Shown here piece by piece: positions 29,036-39,020 of a stretch of DNA of 64,000 nt (positions within the stretch are counted from its first letter, which is position 1; each line of letters starts with the position of its first letter). Below the pieces are notes generated by a model. The model was not told the origin of the DNA. It was given only the letters and a program-made list of their open reading frames with translations, and searched no databases. The position numbers were made by a program, and so were the translations under genes. Source of the DNA: Amoebidium appalachense (lineage: Eukaryota; Ichthyosporea); assembly GCA_963693365.1 (NCBI GenBank), contig CAVNZM010000010.1, positions 7,440,001 through 7,504,000 of the forward strand. The letters are read 5' to 3'.

Positions 29036-30419
29036 TGATTGACGACATAGGTTCAGAAGAAGAGTGTGTATCACTACGTTGCAGTTTTCACATACTTTGT
29101 AGTTCACGCGCGCGGAGGCATAATGTTAACGTGCGTTACCGGTTATAGAAAGCACAAGCGTAACTAGCGTTTTATATCATAAATAGTCATAAAATGGTAA
29201 CGTTCATTATAACTACGATGCATGAGAATAGAATGATATCAACAATACATACATTAGATATCGTACGGATATCTTGCGATATATCATCTGGTGTCCGGAG
29301 AATGTGCACGTGCCTGTGATGTGCACCCGCCCTAATGCAGTAAGGTATTGTTTTCAGGCGCTAATAAACCTTCAAAGGTGGTAACATCCTCGGAACACAC
29401 AAAATATAAAATTGCAATAAATAACCATTTTCCTGCTTCGATGCTCGAAATTGGTACTATGTAGTTACTAGATTGCTCTATTTTGCCTAGTGTTTAGTGT
29501 TTCGGACGTTCGCAATTTACACTCTGCCACATGGCACTTGCCAAATGGGGTAATTTAGTTTTATTTGCGGCCGTTGTGGTTGCGTGTTTATCTAACAAAT
29601 ATCATTATGAGATGTTTATGACCCCTGTGGGATATGTACAAGATCAGACCATAGAAGATCAGGTCGTTGCGATGTCGTAAAGATGGCAGAAACATATCTT
29701 CATTAGATGTATGCGATAATCTCAATTAAACATGAAACGTGATTGGCTGATCACAGTTGGGTGACCCTGAGCATGCCGTTTTGAAGAATAACAACCAATC
29801 AAAATCGGGTTTGCCATTTTGTGATTTTCGTCCCACAATCGAACGGAAAAGTGATTTCCTGGCCCTATATAAATGGCCATGCCACCATCACATTCAGATG
29901 GCCGCAATGAGCCCCGCAATGCCCCGTGTGAGTAATTGGCGGGTTTCCCAACGATTGCTCAGCTGGCTTGATCACAAAAATTTTCTTTGCGCGTATATCG
30001 CAACCATTCTCATCGGACATCTAATAGACATCTAAAGGATTTTTCGATTGTTCTTCTGATATCTTTCTAATATCCACAATGCTGCCGTTTAGATATCACA
30101 TTGATGTACTTACAAAAGACACTGACCTTCTACTGCACGGATGTTCTTCTGATATCTTTCTAATATCCACAATACTGCCGCTTAGATATCACTGGGATGG
30201 CAAGCTTATGTATCATATACTTATGAATTCGATATATAAATATATCCCTATGCGGATATCGCAATGATAATCTAAGGGCCTCTAAAAGATATGTAGATGA
30301 TACCTCGTGGACTACTGCTCTGGACAAATTAGGATATTCAAATGATAGGTTACAGCATATCACATTGATGTACATAGCGACATCTTACCGATATCAATCA
30401 CACAACTCACTAGTCTTTA
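29036..30419. repeat. Element A right inner region, AT-rich, no gene seen
   Basis: Non-coding, with GATATC-type motifs from about 29236 onward. Sequence at 30331-30419 recurs with divergence at 31224-31300. CCAAT-like and TATA-like strings near 29790-29880 are not followed by a convincing gene. Confidence 0.5.
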
Positions 30420-31023
<604 letters not shown>

Positions 31024-32077
31024 TTAGATATATCAGGTACATATCCTTACGACGTGTACAAAGATATGAATTAGATATCGTAGCTTGGGCCTGCAAAGAG
31101 GCAGTTGTGATATGTTTGAGATGTAGGACCAAAAACAGATAACATATTGAATATAAAAGGGATATCAAAAAGAATATCAAAAGGATACCCACAATGCTGC
31201 CGTTTTAGACAGAGCGGGATATTCAAATGATAAGTTACAGCATATCACATTGATGTACATAGGGGCATCTTACACATACCAATCACATATATCACAAGTC
31301 TTTATTTAGATATATTTGGTACATATCCTTACGACCTGTACAATGATATGAATTAGATATCATATCTTGGGCCTGTGGACAAAGGGATATCCGAAAGGAT
31401 ATCAAAAGGATGTCTTCAACATGCCTACTGGTTGTGTACAAGGGTATCTTCTGGATTACCCCCATGGGCGCATAACGATATCAAAAAAATGGTTGTAGGT
31501 ACATCACAACGATGTCCAGACGATATCAAAACAACATCTGTATTATATTCAATTTATAAGCATACATGTTATCCATCAGATATCACGTGGATATCAATTT
31601 GTATTGTCCCACGACATCAGGTAGATATCGTCATGTAATGCGTATTGGATGGGATTAAGATATTCTATAATGAGGGATATCTGTAGGCTATAACAAAGAC
31701 ATCTAACAGATATCGTTTGGGGCACCAATATCCTAAACGTATGTGAAACATATCCAAAAGAGCTATTATGACCTTGCTAACATACATATCACTAGGATAG
31801 CATATGGATATCATAATGCTATGAGGAAATTTTGAGATTTTCGGTCAAAAACCAAAACCATCGTGGTTTTCTATGATATCGTAAGGATATCGTAAGGATA
31901 TCAGCAAAGGATGGGTTTCGGATATGCGCCATACCATAACCAATCCGAACCCTATCAAAGATATCATTGATAGGGATCTGATGGGTTCTATCCGGGAATT
32001 CTATGATATCTTGTCAGGCTCTTTTTGACGTATTTAGGGTGGGGTTTGGTATGCCATATATCAAAATGATATATAAG
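31024..32077. repeat. Element A right subterminal region rich in GATATC
   Basis: More than fifteen ATATC/GATATC motifs, many as GGATATC or AGATATC. Non-coding. It mirrors the composition of 23081-24197. Confidence 0.7.
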
Positions 32078-32114
32078 ATGGGTTTCGGATGCCGGATGAA
32101 GTTTGCTGATTTAG
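32078..32114 (-). repeat. Right terminal inverted repeat of element A
   Basis: A perfect 37-bp reverse complement of 23044-23080, ending GCTGATTTAG and followed by TA and the viral ATG at 32117. Confidence 0.92.
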
Positions 32115-32116
32115 TA

Positions 32117-32626
32117 ATGTCGCCAAAGGAATGGACGTTCATCAGCGTCCGCGACATGTGGAACGGTGTCTTGAACTGGTACCGGGTACCCGACCACGGT
32201 CCGGCGCGCTGGGGATGGCGTGCTGGCGAATACGCGTTGCCTGGACAAGCTGTTGAGCCTGCGGTCCCTTCGTTGCCTCTTCTCGGAATGCGACCGGAAC
32301 ATATACGTATAACACCCGCCGGCGGCGCCGTTGAACACACTGCTGCGGGGACACCCACCGTGACCGCACCGGTGCCAGTGATGCCACCTATTACCGTAAT
32401 GCCCGGTACTACTACTACTCCTACCACTACTACTGCTGATGAGTCTAGTACAGCAGCCGCGGCCACTGGTATCCGGTCCGTCTATGAAATGATAACGGGG
32501 GCTTTGGTACCTTCAAGTTGGGGACACACACCTCGGCCTGAGGCTCCCCTGTTCAAGCGGGCCTGCCATATTACGCTGCGCACCTACGTACGCCCAGAGT
32601 GGCATTTGCGCGCACGGGCGGGCTAG
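32117..32626 (+). CDS. Viral protein after element A, possibly the cut-off part of the 21195 gene
   Basis: ATG 32117 opens MSPKEWTFISVRDMWNGVLN; the part before it belongs to the transposon. It has a Thr/Pro/Ser-rich middle (PGTTTTPTTTTADESST) in the style of the linker at 22200-22480, which suggests relation to the interrupted gene. Removing A with one TA would put the two frames out of phase by one, so this is either a separate gene or another frame break. Near 32590 the reading may pass to a frame ending at 32734 with a lysine-rich tail (SSKKTKSKKKKKGQSKKS). Confidence 0.5.
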   Translation: MSPKEWTFISVRDMWNGVLNWYRVPDHGPARWGWRAGEYALPGQAVEPAVPSLPLLGMRPEHIRITPAGGAVEHTAAGTPTVTAPVPVMPPITVMPGTTTTPTTTTADESSTAAAATGIRSVYEMITGALVPSSWGHTPRPEAPLFKRACHITLRTYVRPEWHLRARAG

Positions 32627-32745
32627 CATCACCCACCTACACGTCCCACGTGCCCGTGTATGCCTCATCCAAGAAGACAAAGTCAAAGAAAAAGAAGAAA
32701 GGCCAGTCTAAAAAATCTCACCCCACCAATTAGATCTAGGCAGTC

Positions 32746-32964
32746 ATGTCGTCACGAGACAATACCCACATGCGCATGTATGCCCTACCACACACGCTGG
32801 CTTCCCGCCCGGTACCCTTGCCCTACGTGTGGGGGAGAGGGGTGGGTCAGCCTCCAAAACAGACCAAACCCGTCTTTGGCAGTGACGTCATTGAGGGGGT
32901 ACGGCCTGCCATGTACACGCCGTGGCCCGTGGCCGCAGACAACAACTCGTTTCAAAACCATTAA
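32746..32964 (+). CDS. Small Pro/Arg-rich viral protein (72 residues)
   Basis: Starts MSSRDNTHMRMYALPHTLAS. Tyr, Pro and Val-rich, with GRGVGQPPKQTKPVFGSDVI. It resembles in composition the small proteins at 16621 and 20795. Probably a minor virion component. Family not recognised. Confidence 0.5.
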   Translation: MSSRDNTHMRMYALPHTLASRPVPLPYVWGRGVGQPPKQTKPVFGSDVIEGVRPAMYTPWPVAADNNSFQNH

Positions 32965-33017
32965 AAGAGCCCCAGTCTCAAAACAAATTGTAGATCAACA
33001 GGTATACGTTGAACATC

Positions 33018-33209
33018 ATGGAGCTGAACATTGGCGGCCCACCTGTGCGTAGGCGCCCCTTTATTTTTCCTGAGCAGAACAACAGTCTGAACGTGATGGA
33101 TAACTCCACCATGCGTGAGTTTAAGCGAGACCCGCTCGCCTTTACCCTGCAACGATCTGGTGTAAACGCAAACAGGCCCGTACGTGCGGGCCGAGTGGTG
33201 TACAAGTGA
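33018..33209 (+). CDS. Small basic viral protein (63 residues)
   Basis: ATG 33018 opens MELNIGGPPVRRRPFIFPEQ, with a tail RSGVNANRPVRAGRVVYK. Basic and short. It is followed by TGGCCA-type repeats and a GCC/GGC run (33210-33312) like those after the adenine methyltransferase. Family not recognised. Confidence 0.5.
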   Translation: MELNIGGPPVRRRPFIFPEQNNSLNVMDNSTMREFKRDPLAFTLQRSGVNANRPVRAGRVVYK

Positions 33210-33507
33210 ACTGGCCAAGTGGCAAAGTGGCCCGTGGCGAAGGCGAACTGGCCATGTGGCCTGTGACGTAAAAATCAAATAAACTCTAGCCGGCGCCGGC
33301 GCCGCCGCCGACGTTGCCGCAAAAGTCAAATTGGATATCAAGTCAGGTGCATTAACCAAGACTACTAGTACTGATAAGCCTGCCTTATTTGGTCCTGTTT
33401 GAACGCATTTGATTGGGGCCTTTACATTGCACACAGGGTGCTGCCGCCAGCTGGCGGCGGCTGTGCAGCGGCGGCGGCAGGGTGCTGCACACAGCTGGCC
33501 GCGGCAG

Positions 33508-34350
33508 TCACTCCACCGGGTGGCCGACGTCCAAGCAAAACATGTTGTATTCGACTAGAAGATGGTACTTTCTTAGGTCCTTTTCAAGCTCTTGCCATAC
33601 CTTTTCGCTCTTTACCCTAGTTATTTTACTTTTTACGGCAGGGAGCAGCGGCTCCAGGCTCCTGGCGTCCATGCCGCTCACTAGCCCTACCATCTTCACT
33701 AGCAGGAAAGGATAGCCAAGGAAGTTCTTGCGTTTGTCGTCCTTATACCGTTTGTGCCATGCTAGGGAAAACTTGAACATGCCCGTGAGCAGCTCAATCT
33801 GTTCGCAGCTGAAGCGGGGCAGCGACCAGCCGTACAGATGCTTCATGATGACAGGTGCGTGCGGGTAATGCTTGGTCAGCTTGTGTTTGCGCAGGATCTT
33901 GCGCACGTGGTCTGCGTCCTTGATGTTGGGTGTGTCCTCAAACGCGCGCCGTACGCCCTCTCCCAGCTCACCCACAGAAGCGTTTAGCCCTTGTATGGCG
34001 TGCAGCAGTTGCTTGAAGTGGTTGATGTGTCTGTAGGGCTGTGACCTCTTCCTGTCCCAGAATGCCGTGCACCCTTCGTATGTGTGTCTCCCTTCTCCAT
34101 CGCTTGCATCCCACCCTCTTCCGTCCCACTCCCACTCCTCTTGCCAGTCTTCCGCTTCCCAATCCGTGTGCTCATGATCGTCGTCAGCCTCTGCCTGTTC
34201 GTGTCCCCACGGCAGGGTCGACGGGTTTTCGTTAAGTTCTGTGTCATGCTTGGTGCTGCAGTAGAAGTCAAACAGCATGGGGCACAGATCCAACAGCTTT
34301 TCGGGATCTGTGGCCCCCTCCACAGCTCGGCACACGCTCTCTTCATCCAT
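33508..34350 (-). CDS. VLTF3-like late transcription factor
   Basis: 280 residues. The first 100 are acidic and Trp-rich. From about 105 the pattern matches the poxvirus late transcription factor 3 family found in nucleocytoplasmic large DNA viruses: YRHINHFKQLLHAIQG, then HVRKILRKHKLTKHYPHAP, a LPRFSCEQIELLTGMF segment, and RKNFLGYPFLLVKMVGL. The usual N-terminal zinc-ribbon cysteines are not evident; only two N-terminal Cys remain in CPMLFDFYC. It would direct late (structural) gene transcription and suggests virus-specific late promoters. The frame is intact. Confidence 0.75.
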   Translation of the reverse strand: MDEESVCRAVEGATDPEKLLDLCPMLFDFYCSTKHDTELNENPSTLPWGHEQAEADDDHEHTDWEAEDWQEEWEWDGRGWDASDGEGRHTYEGCTAFWDRKRSQPYRHINHFKQLLHAIQGLNASVGELGEGVRRAFEDTPNIKDADHVRKILRKHKLTKHYPHAPVIMKHLYGWSLPRFSCEQIELLTGMFKFSLAWHKRYKDDKRKNFLGYPFLLVKMVGLVSGMDARSLEPLLPAVKSKITRVKSEKVWQELEKDLRKYHLLVEYNMFCLDVGHPVE

Positions 34351-34410
34351 CTTTTTTAATGGTATGCGTGCGCGTTAGAGTGATGGGTGCACAGGGCCAC
34401 CGTGCTCCTT

Positions 34411-35307
34411 TTATACTTTTTGGGCCTCTAGCTCGACCATGACGTGCTCCACAACGGCTTGTGCGAACGCTGCAGGCACACAGTTTCCAATCATGCGCTT
34501 GCATGCTATGGTTTGGGGTACATGGTCGGTGACGTAGCCGAGGGGCAGGGTCTGCAGTAGTTCCCTTTCACGGTTAGACACCCATCCCACCTGCTTCATG
34601 TCCTTGTCAAAGTAGCGAAACACGTTGCTGGTGACTGTGTAGAAGCCAGGGTAGTCACCATCCAACCTCCTCCTCCTTTTGCCATACACGGGGTGGGCCA
34701 CACGCCCCTGACTTAGGGTAGAGCTCGTGACATAGACGGCACCTTCTGGTGGGTTCAAGCACTCTCTCCACCCCATGGACGGTGGCCTGGGCGCCAGCGC
34801 TTGCAGGTCAAACCCACCGTAGCCAATGATGCGCTTGCGCAGCTGCGGGCAGCCGTACTGGCTCAGGTTTAGGACAGCATAGCTGACACCATTCTTTTCA
34901 AACAGGGCCTTGATTTCGGGTACGGGCACCTGCTCAATCGTGTAGGCATCGGGCTTGAAGGCCCGTATGACGTCAATGGCATACTGCACCAGCCTCAGCC
35001 CTTCCTCTACGCGTCGGTGCTTGTAGTTGACCACGCTCAGTTGGGTGCATGGTGGGCTTGCGTGGATGAGCGTGCAGTCGTGCGGCCCCATGGGAGGCAG
35101 CAAGGAGCGGAGTAGCTGCGCAAACTCTGCAGGAGGCACCGTGCCCAGCATGGTTTCCAGGTGCGTAGTGGTGGGGTGGTTGGCCTTGTGCACTCTTAAT
35201 GCCTCTGGCCAGCAGTCGGCTGCTACGGCCACGCTTGCCCCTGCCTTAGCAGCCCCACACGAGTAGCCACCCCCACCACAGAACAAGTCTACGAGATAGA
35301 GCACCAT
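34411..35307 (-). CDS. DNA cytosine-5 methyltransferase
   Basis: 298 residues from the ATG at 35307 (MVLYLVDLFCGGGGYS); the open frame extends further upstream but only through CA repeats and poly-G. Motif I is DLFCGGG (7-13), motif IV is SPPC with the catalytic Cys87, motif VI is the variant IEQV in place of ENV, motif VIII is QLRKRI, and motif X is GNCVP. A short target-recognition region lies between VIII and X. It is a complete single-domain enzyme, likely a modification-type methyltransferase without a partner nuclease here. Confidence 0.9.
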   Translation of the reverse strand: MVLYLVDLFCGGGGYSCGAAKAGASVAVAADCWPEALRVHKANHPTTTHLETMLGTVPPAEFAQLLRSLLPPMGPHDCTLIHASPPCTQLSVVNYKHRRVEEGLRLVQYAIDVIRAFKPDAYTIEQVPVPEIKALFEKNGVSYAVLNLSQYGCPQLRKRIIGYGGFDLQALAPRPPSMGWRECLNPPEGAVYVTSSTLSQGRVAHPVYGKRRRRLDGDYPGFYTVTSNVFRYFDKDMKQVGWVSNRERELLQTLPLGYVTDHVPQTIACKRMIGNCVPAAFAQAVVEHVMVELEAQKV

Positions 35308-35523
35308 TCTCACACACACACACATACACACACACACACACACACGCACACAAAAAAACCATGCCCCACCAAAGACATGCACCCCCTCCCCCCCCCCCCC
35401 TCTCCCCAAGACATGCACCCCCCCCCCCCCTCTCCCCGAGACATGTACCCCCCCTCCCCCCTAAAGACATGTACCCCCCCCCCCCCAAAGACATTACTTC
35501 CCCCCCCCCCCTCCCTCTCCGTT
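35308..35523. repeat. (CA)n and repeated poly-C / AAGACATG unit
   Basis: A CA run (35311-35356) is followed by five repeats of a poly-C run plus a GACATGTACC- or GACATGCACC-like unit. Not coding in any convincing frame. Confidence 0.85.
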
Positions 35524-35865
35524 CTACTTGCATAGTCTCTTGCATATAAAGTCTTTGCCCTTCCCCTTATACTCACGTGTTGCACCCCTTAGAGCTTTTG
35601 TGCCGTGTTTTCCTATGAAGCTAAGTGCACTTGGCCCGTACTGTTTCATGGCACCTGCAGGATTCATGGCAAACTCTGCTACAATAGGCAGCATTTGCAT
35701 GCTGTTCATCTTACCTAGGTTTTTTATTTCCGGAGATTGATCCATATAATCTAGCGCTTTGCTCCCTGCATTCAAAGCAAACTTCTTGGCCGTGCTCCAG
35801 GCACGGCCACCTACAGATCCCCAGAACTTCCTCTTAGACTTTGAAAACTTTTCACCAAACCCCAT
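35524..35865 (-). CDS. Small basic amphipathic protein (113 residues)
   Basis: Starts MGFGEKFSKSKRKFWGSVGG. Basic, with amphipathic helices (AWSTAKKFALNAGSKALDYM and MLPIVAEFAMNPAGAMKQYG) and a Lys/Arg-rich tail. Composition resembles minor capsid or core proteins with membrane or DNA contacts, such as that at 7613-8275. No family recognised. Confidence 0.6.
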   Translation of the reverse strand: MGFGEKFSKSKRKFWGSVGGRAWSTAKKFALNAGSKALDYMDQSPEIKNLGKMNSMQMLPIVAEFAMNPAGAMKQYGPSALSFIGKHGTKALRGATREYKGKGKDFICKRLCK

Positions 35866-35973
35866 TCTATCACGTGTTACCTATAGCCTGCTAATTATTT
35901 TGGCACCAACATTCATGCATACATGCTAGCCTAGGTCCTTCGTGCATGACATACTACTCCTACTACTATCCAC

Positions 35974-38501
35974 CTAGAACTCAATCTCCTCCCCAGCCCA
36001 CCCAATGGGGTAGGTGCGGATGCCGTTGCTGGTGCACACTACCCCCCGCTTGTCGAAGGCCCCTGACTGTGTCTTTGTGGTGTCCTTGTTCACGATCACG
36101 TTGGTGAGGTAGATGCCCTTCTCCCTCGTGATCTTGTCCTTGTACTCGACCGTGAAGGCATCCACCTCACCTGCCACCAACCTGTGCAGGTTCTGTAATG
36201 TGATGATGTCTGTGGCCCGGCGGGAGAGGGTGATGCCTTTGACCTTGACGTCCATCTTGCCGTCCCTGCAGCGGTACGCGTACGTCTTGGGGGCCACATT
36301 GACAAACTCCACAATGGGTGAGTCTGTCTCCTCCTTCCAATTGCCCAGCAGGTCCCCGTTCTCGGTGCTGATGGTGTGGCTGAGGTGGGGCTTGCTCTTG
36401 TCGTAGTAGTAGACAATGGAGTCGGTGTCCATGTAGACCACCTGTTGAGGGCTGAGGGACTTGAGGGTCCGGAAAAGGTGCAGGCGTGCGTGCGCAGTGA
36501 CGTAGGTGCCGATGGCAATGTTTGCGTAGGAGGGGGGTGGGGCTGTCTCCCGCTTGTGCCGGTACTTGACGGCCAGCCTGTTGTTGCCAACCACCTGGAT
36601 GTCCAACACTTGCAGGTTGGGGTTGTCGATGAGCCTCATCATCTTCTCCGGGCAGTCGATGTACTCCACCCACGGCGTGTCCATGCCTGCCCTTTGCACC
36701 AGCTTGCCCCACAGGCTGTTGAGGAACAGTTTGCTAATGGTGCGCAGTGCAGCGTTGGGCCTGAACTCGTCCGGCACGATGGTGATGTTGTACTTCTCCA
36801 GCTGGGCCTGGACGACTCGGAGGGCGGGCACCTCCTCGGGCTTCACCTTGGTGGACACCAACTTGAGCTTGAGGAAGGTCTTGACGTAGTCTTGGAACAG
36901 GTGGGTGGACGTGTTGGGGTAGTGCACCACATCGTACACCTCTAGCAGCGTGTAGCCCTCGTTCAGTGCCTCCTTGATCTCCTCTGTGGTCCATGTGCCC
37001 ACGAAGGCCCTCTCCTCGTCCGTGTGTGTACACTGCGCGTGCTGCCTTGCCTGCGTCATGCACTCCCTGTCCCCCACCTCCCCTTGCAAGGCGCTGCATC
37101 CCTTGGCGCACAGCCTGCACTCTGGGAAGGCCAGCTTCTCGGATCCCTGGGCGCCGCTCATGCGTACGGGCAGGACAGGGATGAAGCACCCCCTCTTGCA
37201 CGCAATACGCACGCGCGCCATGCCAAAGTAGTTGCCTGCCACCAATTCACGTTGCAGCTCGCTTGCGCTCACCACCTTGGCTTCGGGGAAGTCGTTGGTG
37301 CTGATGTCCAGGGCCGTTAACCACACTGGCTTGCCCACAGGCATGCGTTTGTCAAACATGACAAAGGGGTAGAGGGAGGTGACATCCACATAGGCCATGC
37401 CGACGTTGGGGTCGTGCTCGTCCACCTTGAGGTACCGGGTCACCACCTCCGTGCGCCCACCAAAGAAGGCCTCACGGATCTGCACCGGGCCCGTGGGCTT
37501 GGGGGCCAGCCGGCCCGTGTCCCCCCTCCGCATGTTCTGCTCGGCAATGGCCCGCTTCACCTCAGGTGTGTGTCTCTTGGCCTCCCAATCACACTCCCAC
37601 ATGCTCTCCACCCTGTGCCCCCTCTCCCTGATGAAGGCCTCGTGCTGCATGGTGAGCTTGTGGCAGCTCTTTGCCGTCCTGCTCGTGACTCTTGCCGTGA
37701 TGTCTGCATCCTTGTTGCACCTGGGGCAGCCGTGGAAGGCGCACCCATGGAAGAAGTAGTAGGTGGTGACGTTCTGCTCGTTGGAGTGCGCTGCATCGGC
37801 CCTGAAACGTGTGCCCTGCCCCTGCCTGTGGTTCTGGGTGGTGAAGCCGGTGACTGGGTGTCGTTGTATGTCGTCTGGCCCCTTGCCCAGCTGGTGTGTG
37901 ATGTAGTCAACGTACTCCTGCTCCTTCTTGCTGGTGTTGATGTTGCCCATGGCACGGTCCCTGTGCACGGGGATGTCCTTGGGCTTGGCATGGGTGATCC
38001 AGAAGTGGAGGGAGAGGGAGGCCAAGGTGACGCAGGTGAAGGGGTCGATGTTGGTGAGCTGCACGAACTTGGTCTGGAAGTTCTTGACCACTTGGCGCAG
38101 CAGCTCGACGTCCTTCTTGCAGTACTCGATGCATTCACCGAGTATGTCATAGCACCGGTCGGCAGGCAGCCCCTTGCTCTCCTGGGCCACCTTCTCGGCC
38201 TGGTGCCAAGGCTTGAACTCCTTGACGTAGTAGCGCTCACGCATGTCTGCTGACCCGAACTCCTCCTCCGCAGGGAAGGGGATCATGCCGGCCTTGAAGT
38301 TCTCAAAGGTGGCTGCCCGGTGGGGGAAGTGGCCCTTGGTCTCCTCACACCCCATGGCCTTGCCAGCATCGTCCAGGCGCATGGTAAGGAAGTTGTACGT
38401 GTCCACAAACATGATGTCCACTGCTGTCTGCACGTTGCCCTTGCCCTTCTCCCTCTTCCTCTTCCTCCCACCACCCTCTGCCTGCTGGGTGTCCTCGTTG
38501 C

Positions 38502-38563
<62 letters not shown>

Positions 38564-39020
38564 GCATCGGGCTGGGGCTGGGGCTGGGCTGGGGGTGCTG
38601 AGGTCTGCCGTGGCTTCTTGAGGTAGTGGGTGATCCTGGCCGTCTTGATCTTGGAGTTGGAGAGCACTGGGCGGTAGATGTAGTCGCTCTCACCCACCAC
38701 CCGCTCGGTGATGAAGTGGAAGTCGAAGCCACCCCCGTTGTGGCAGAAGACGCGCGCGCCATGGTGGCGTGGGTTGTTGAAGATGTAGTCGTTCACTTGG
38801 TCAATGACGTTAAACTTGTCGTCCCGCAGCACATCCCACATGTTCTTGCCGGCCTGCTCGTCGGCAGGGGAGGGCTTGGGCAGCAGCACCACGGGCTCGG
38901 AGGGTTGGCCGGGCAGGGGGTCGACCAGGTTGACGACGGCCATGTACACCACGTGGCGCACCTTCCTGTCCTCGGGCTGGCTGCCCTCCTCGGCCACCGG
39001 CATTGTCTCAAACTTTGAAG
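35974..39020 (-). CDS. Protein-primed DNA polymerase B, exonuclease and polymerase domains
   Basis: The frame is open from 39123 to 35974 (1049 codons counted from the ATG at 39123; the part before about 39020 overlaps the upstream frame). Exonuclease II is HNGGGFDFHF (about 128-137) and III is EYCKKDVELL (about 333-342). Polymerase motif A is DVTSLYP (580-586), motif B is LFLNSLWGK (799-807), motif C is YMDTDS (897-902), then the KVKG motif. An FHGC...HGCPRC block and WECDWE (458-513) are typical of Polinton polymerases. A low-complexity (Met-Pro)n run, from a GGGCAT-type hexanucleotide repeat (about 38506-38562), interrupts the exonuclease region. Catalytic residues are intact. Confidence 0.92.
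38506..38562. repeat. GGGCAT hexanucleotide microsatellite inside the polymerase
   Basis: About nine units of GGGCAT on the plus strand encode a Met-Pro run on the minus strand. The six-base unit keeps the frame, so the polymerase tolerates length changes here. Confidence 0.9.

Noticed and set aside
28488-29148. Long reading frames of Thr-His or Cys-Val repeats (also at 30509-30843, 42575-42975, 46360-47007, 55618-57213, 57624-58083, 60256-61366, 63495-63975)
   Set aside because: They are translations of CA/GT microsatellites and poly-C/poly-G runs with no protein character.
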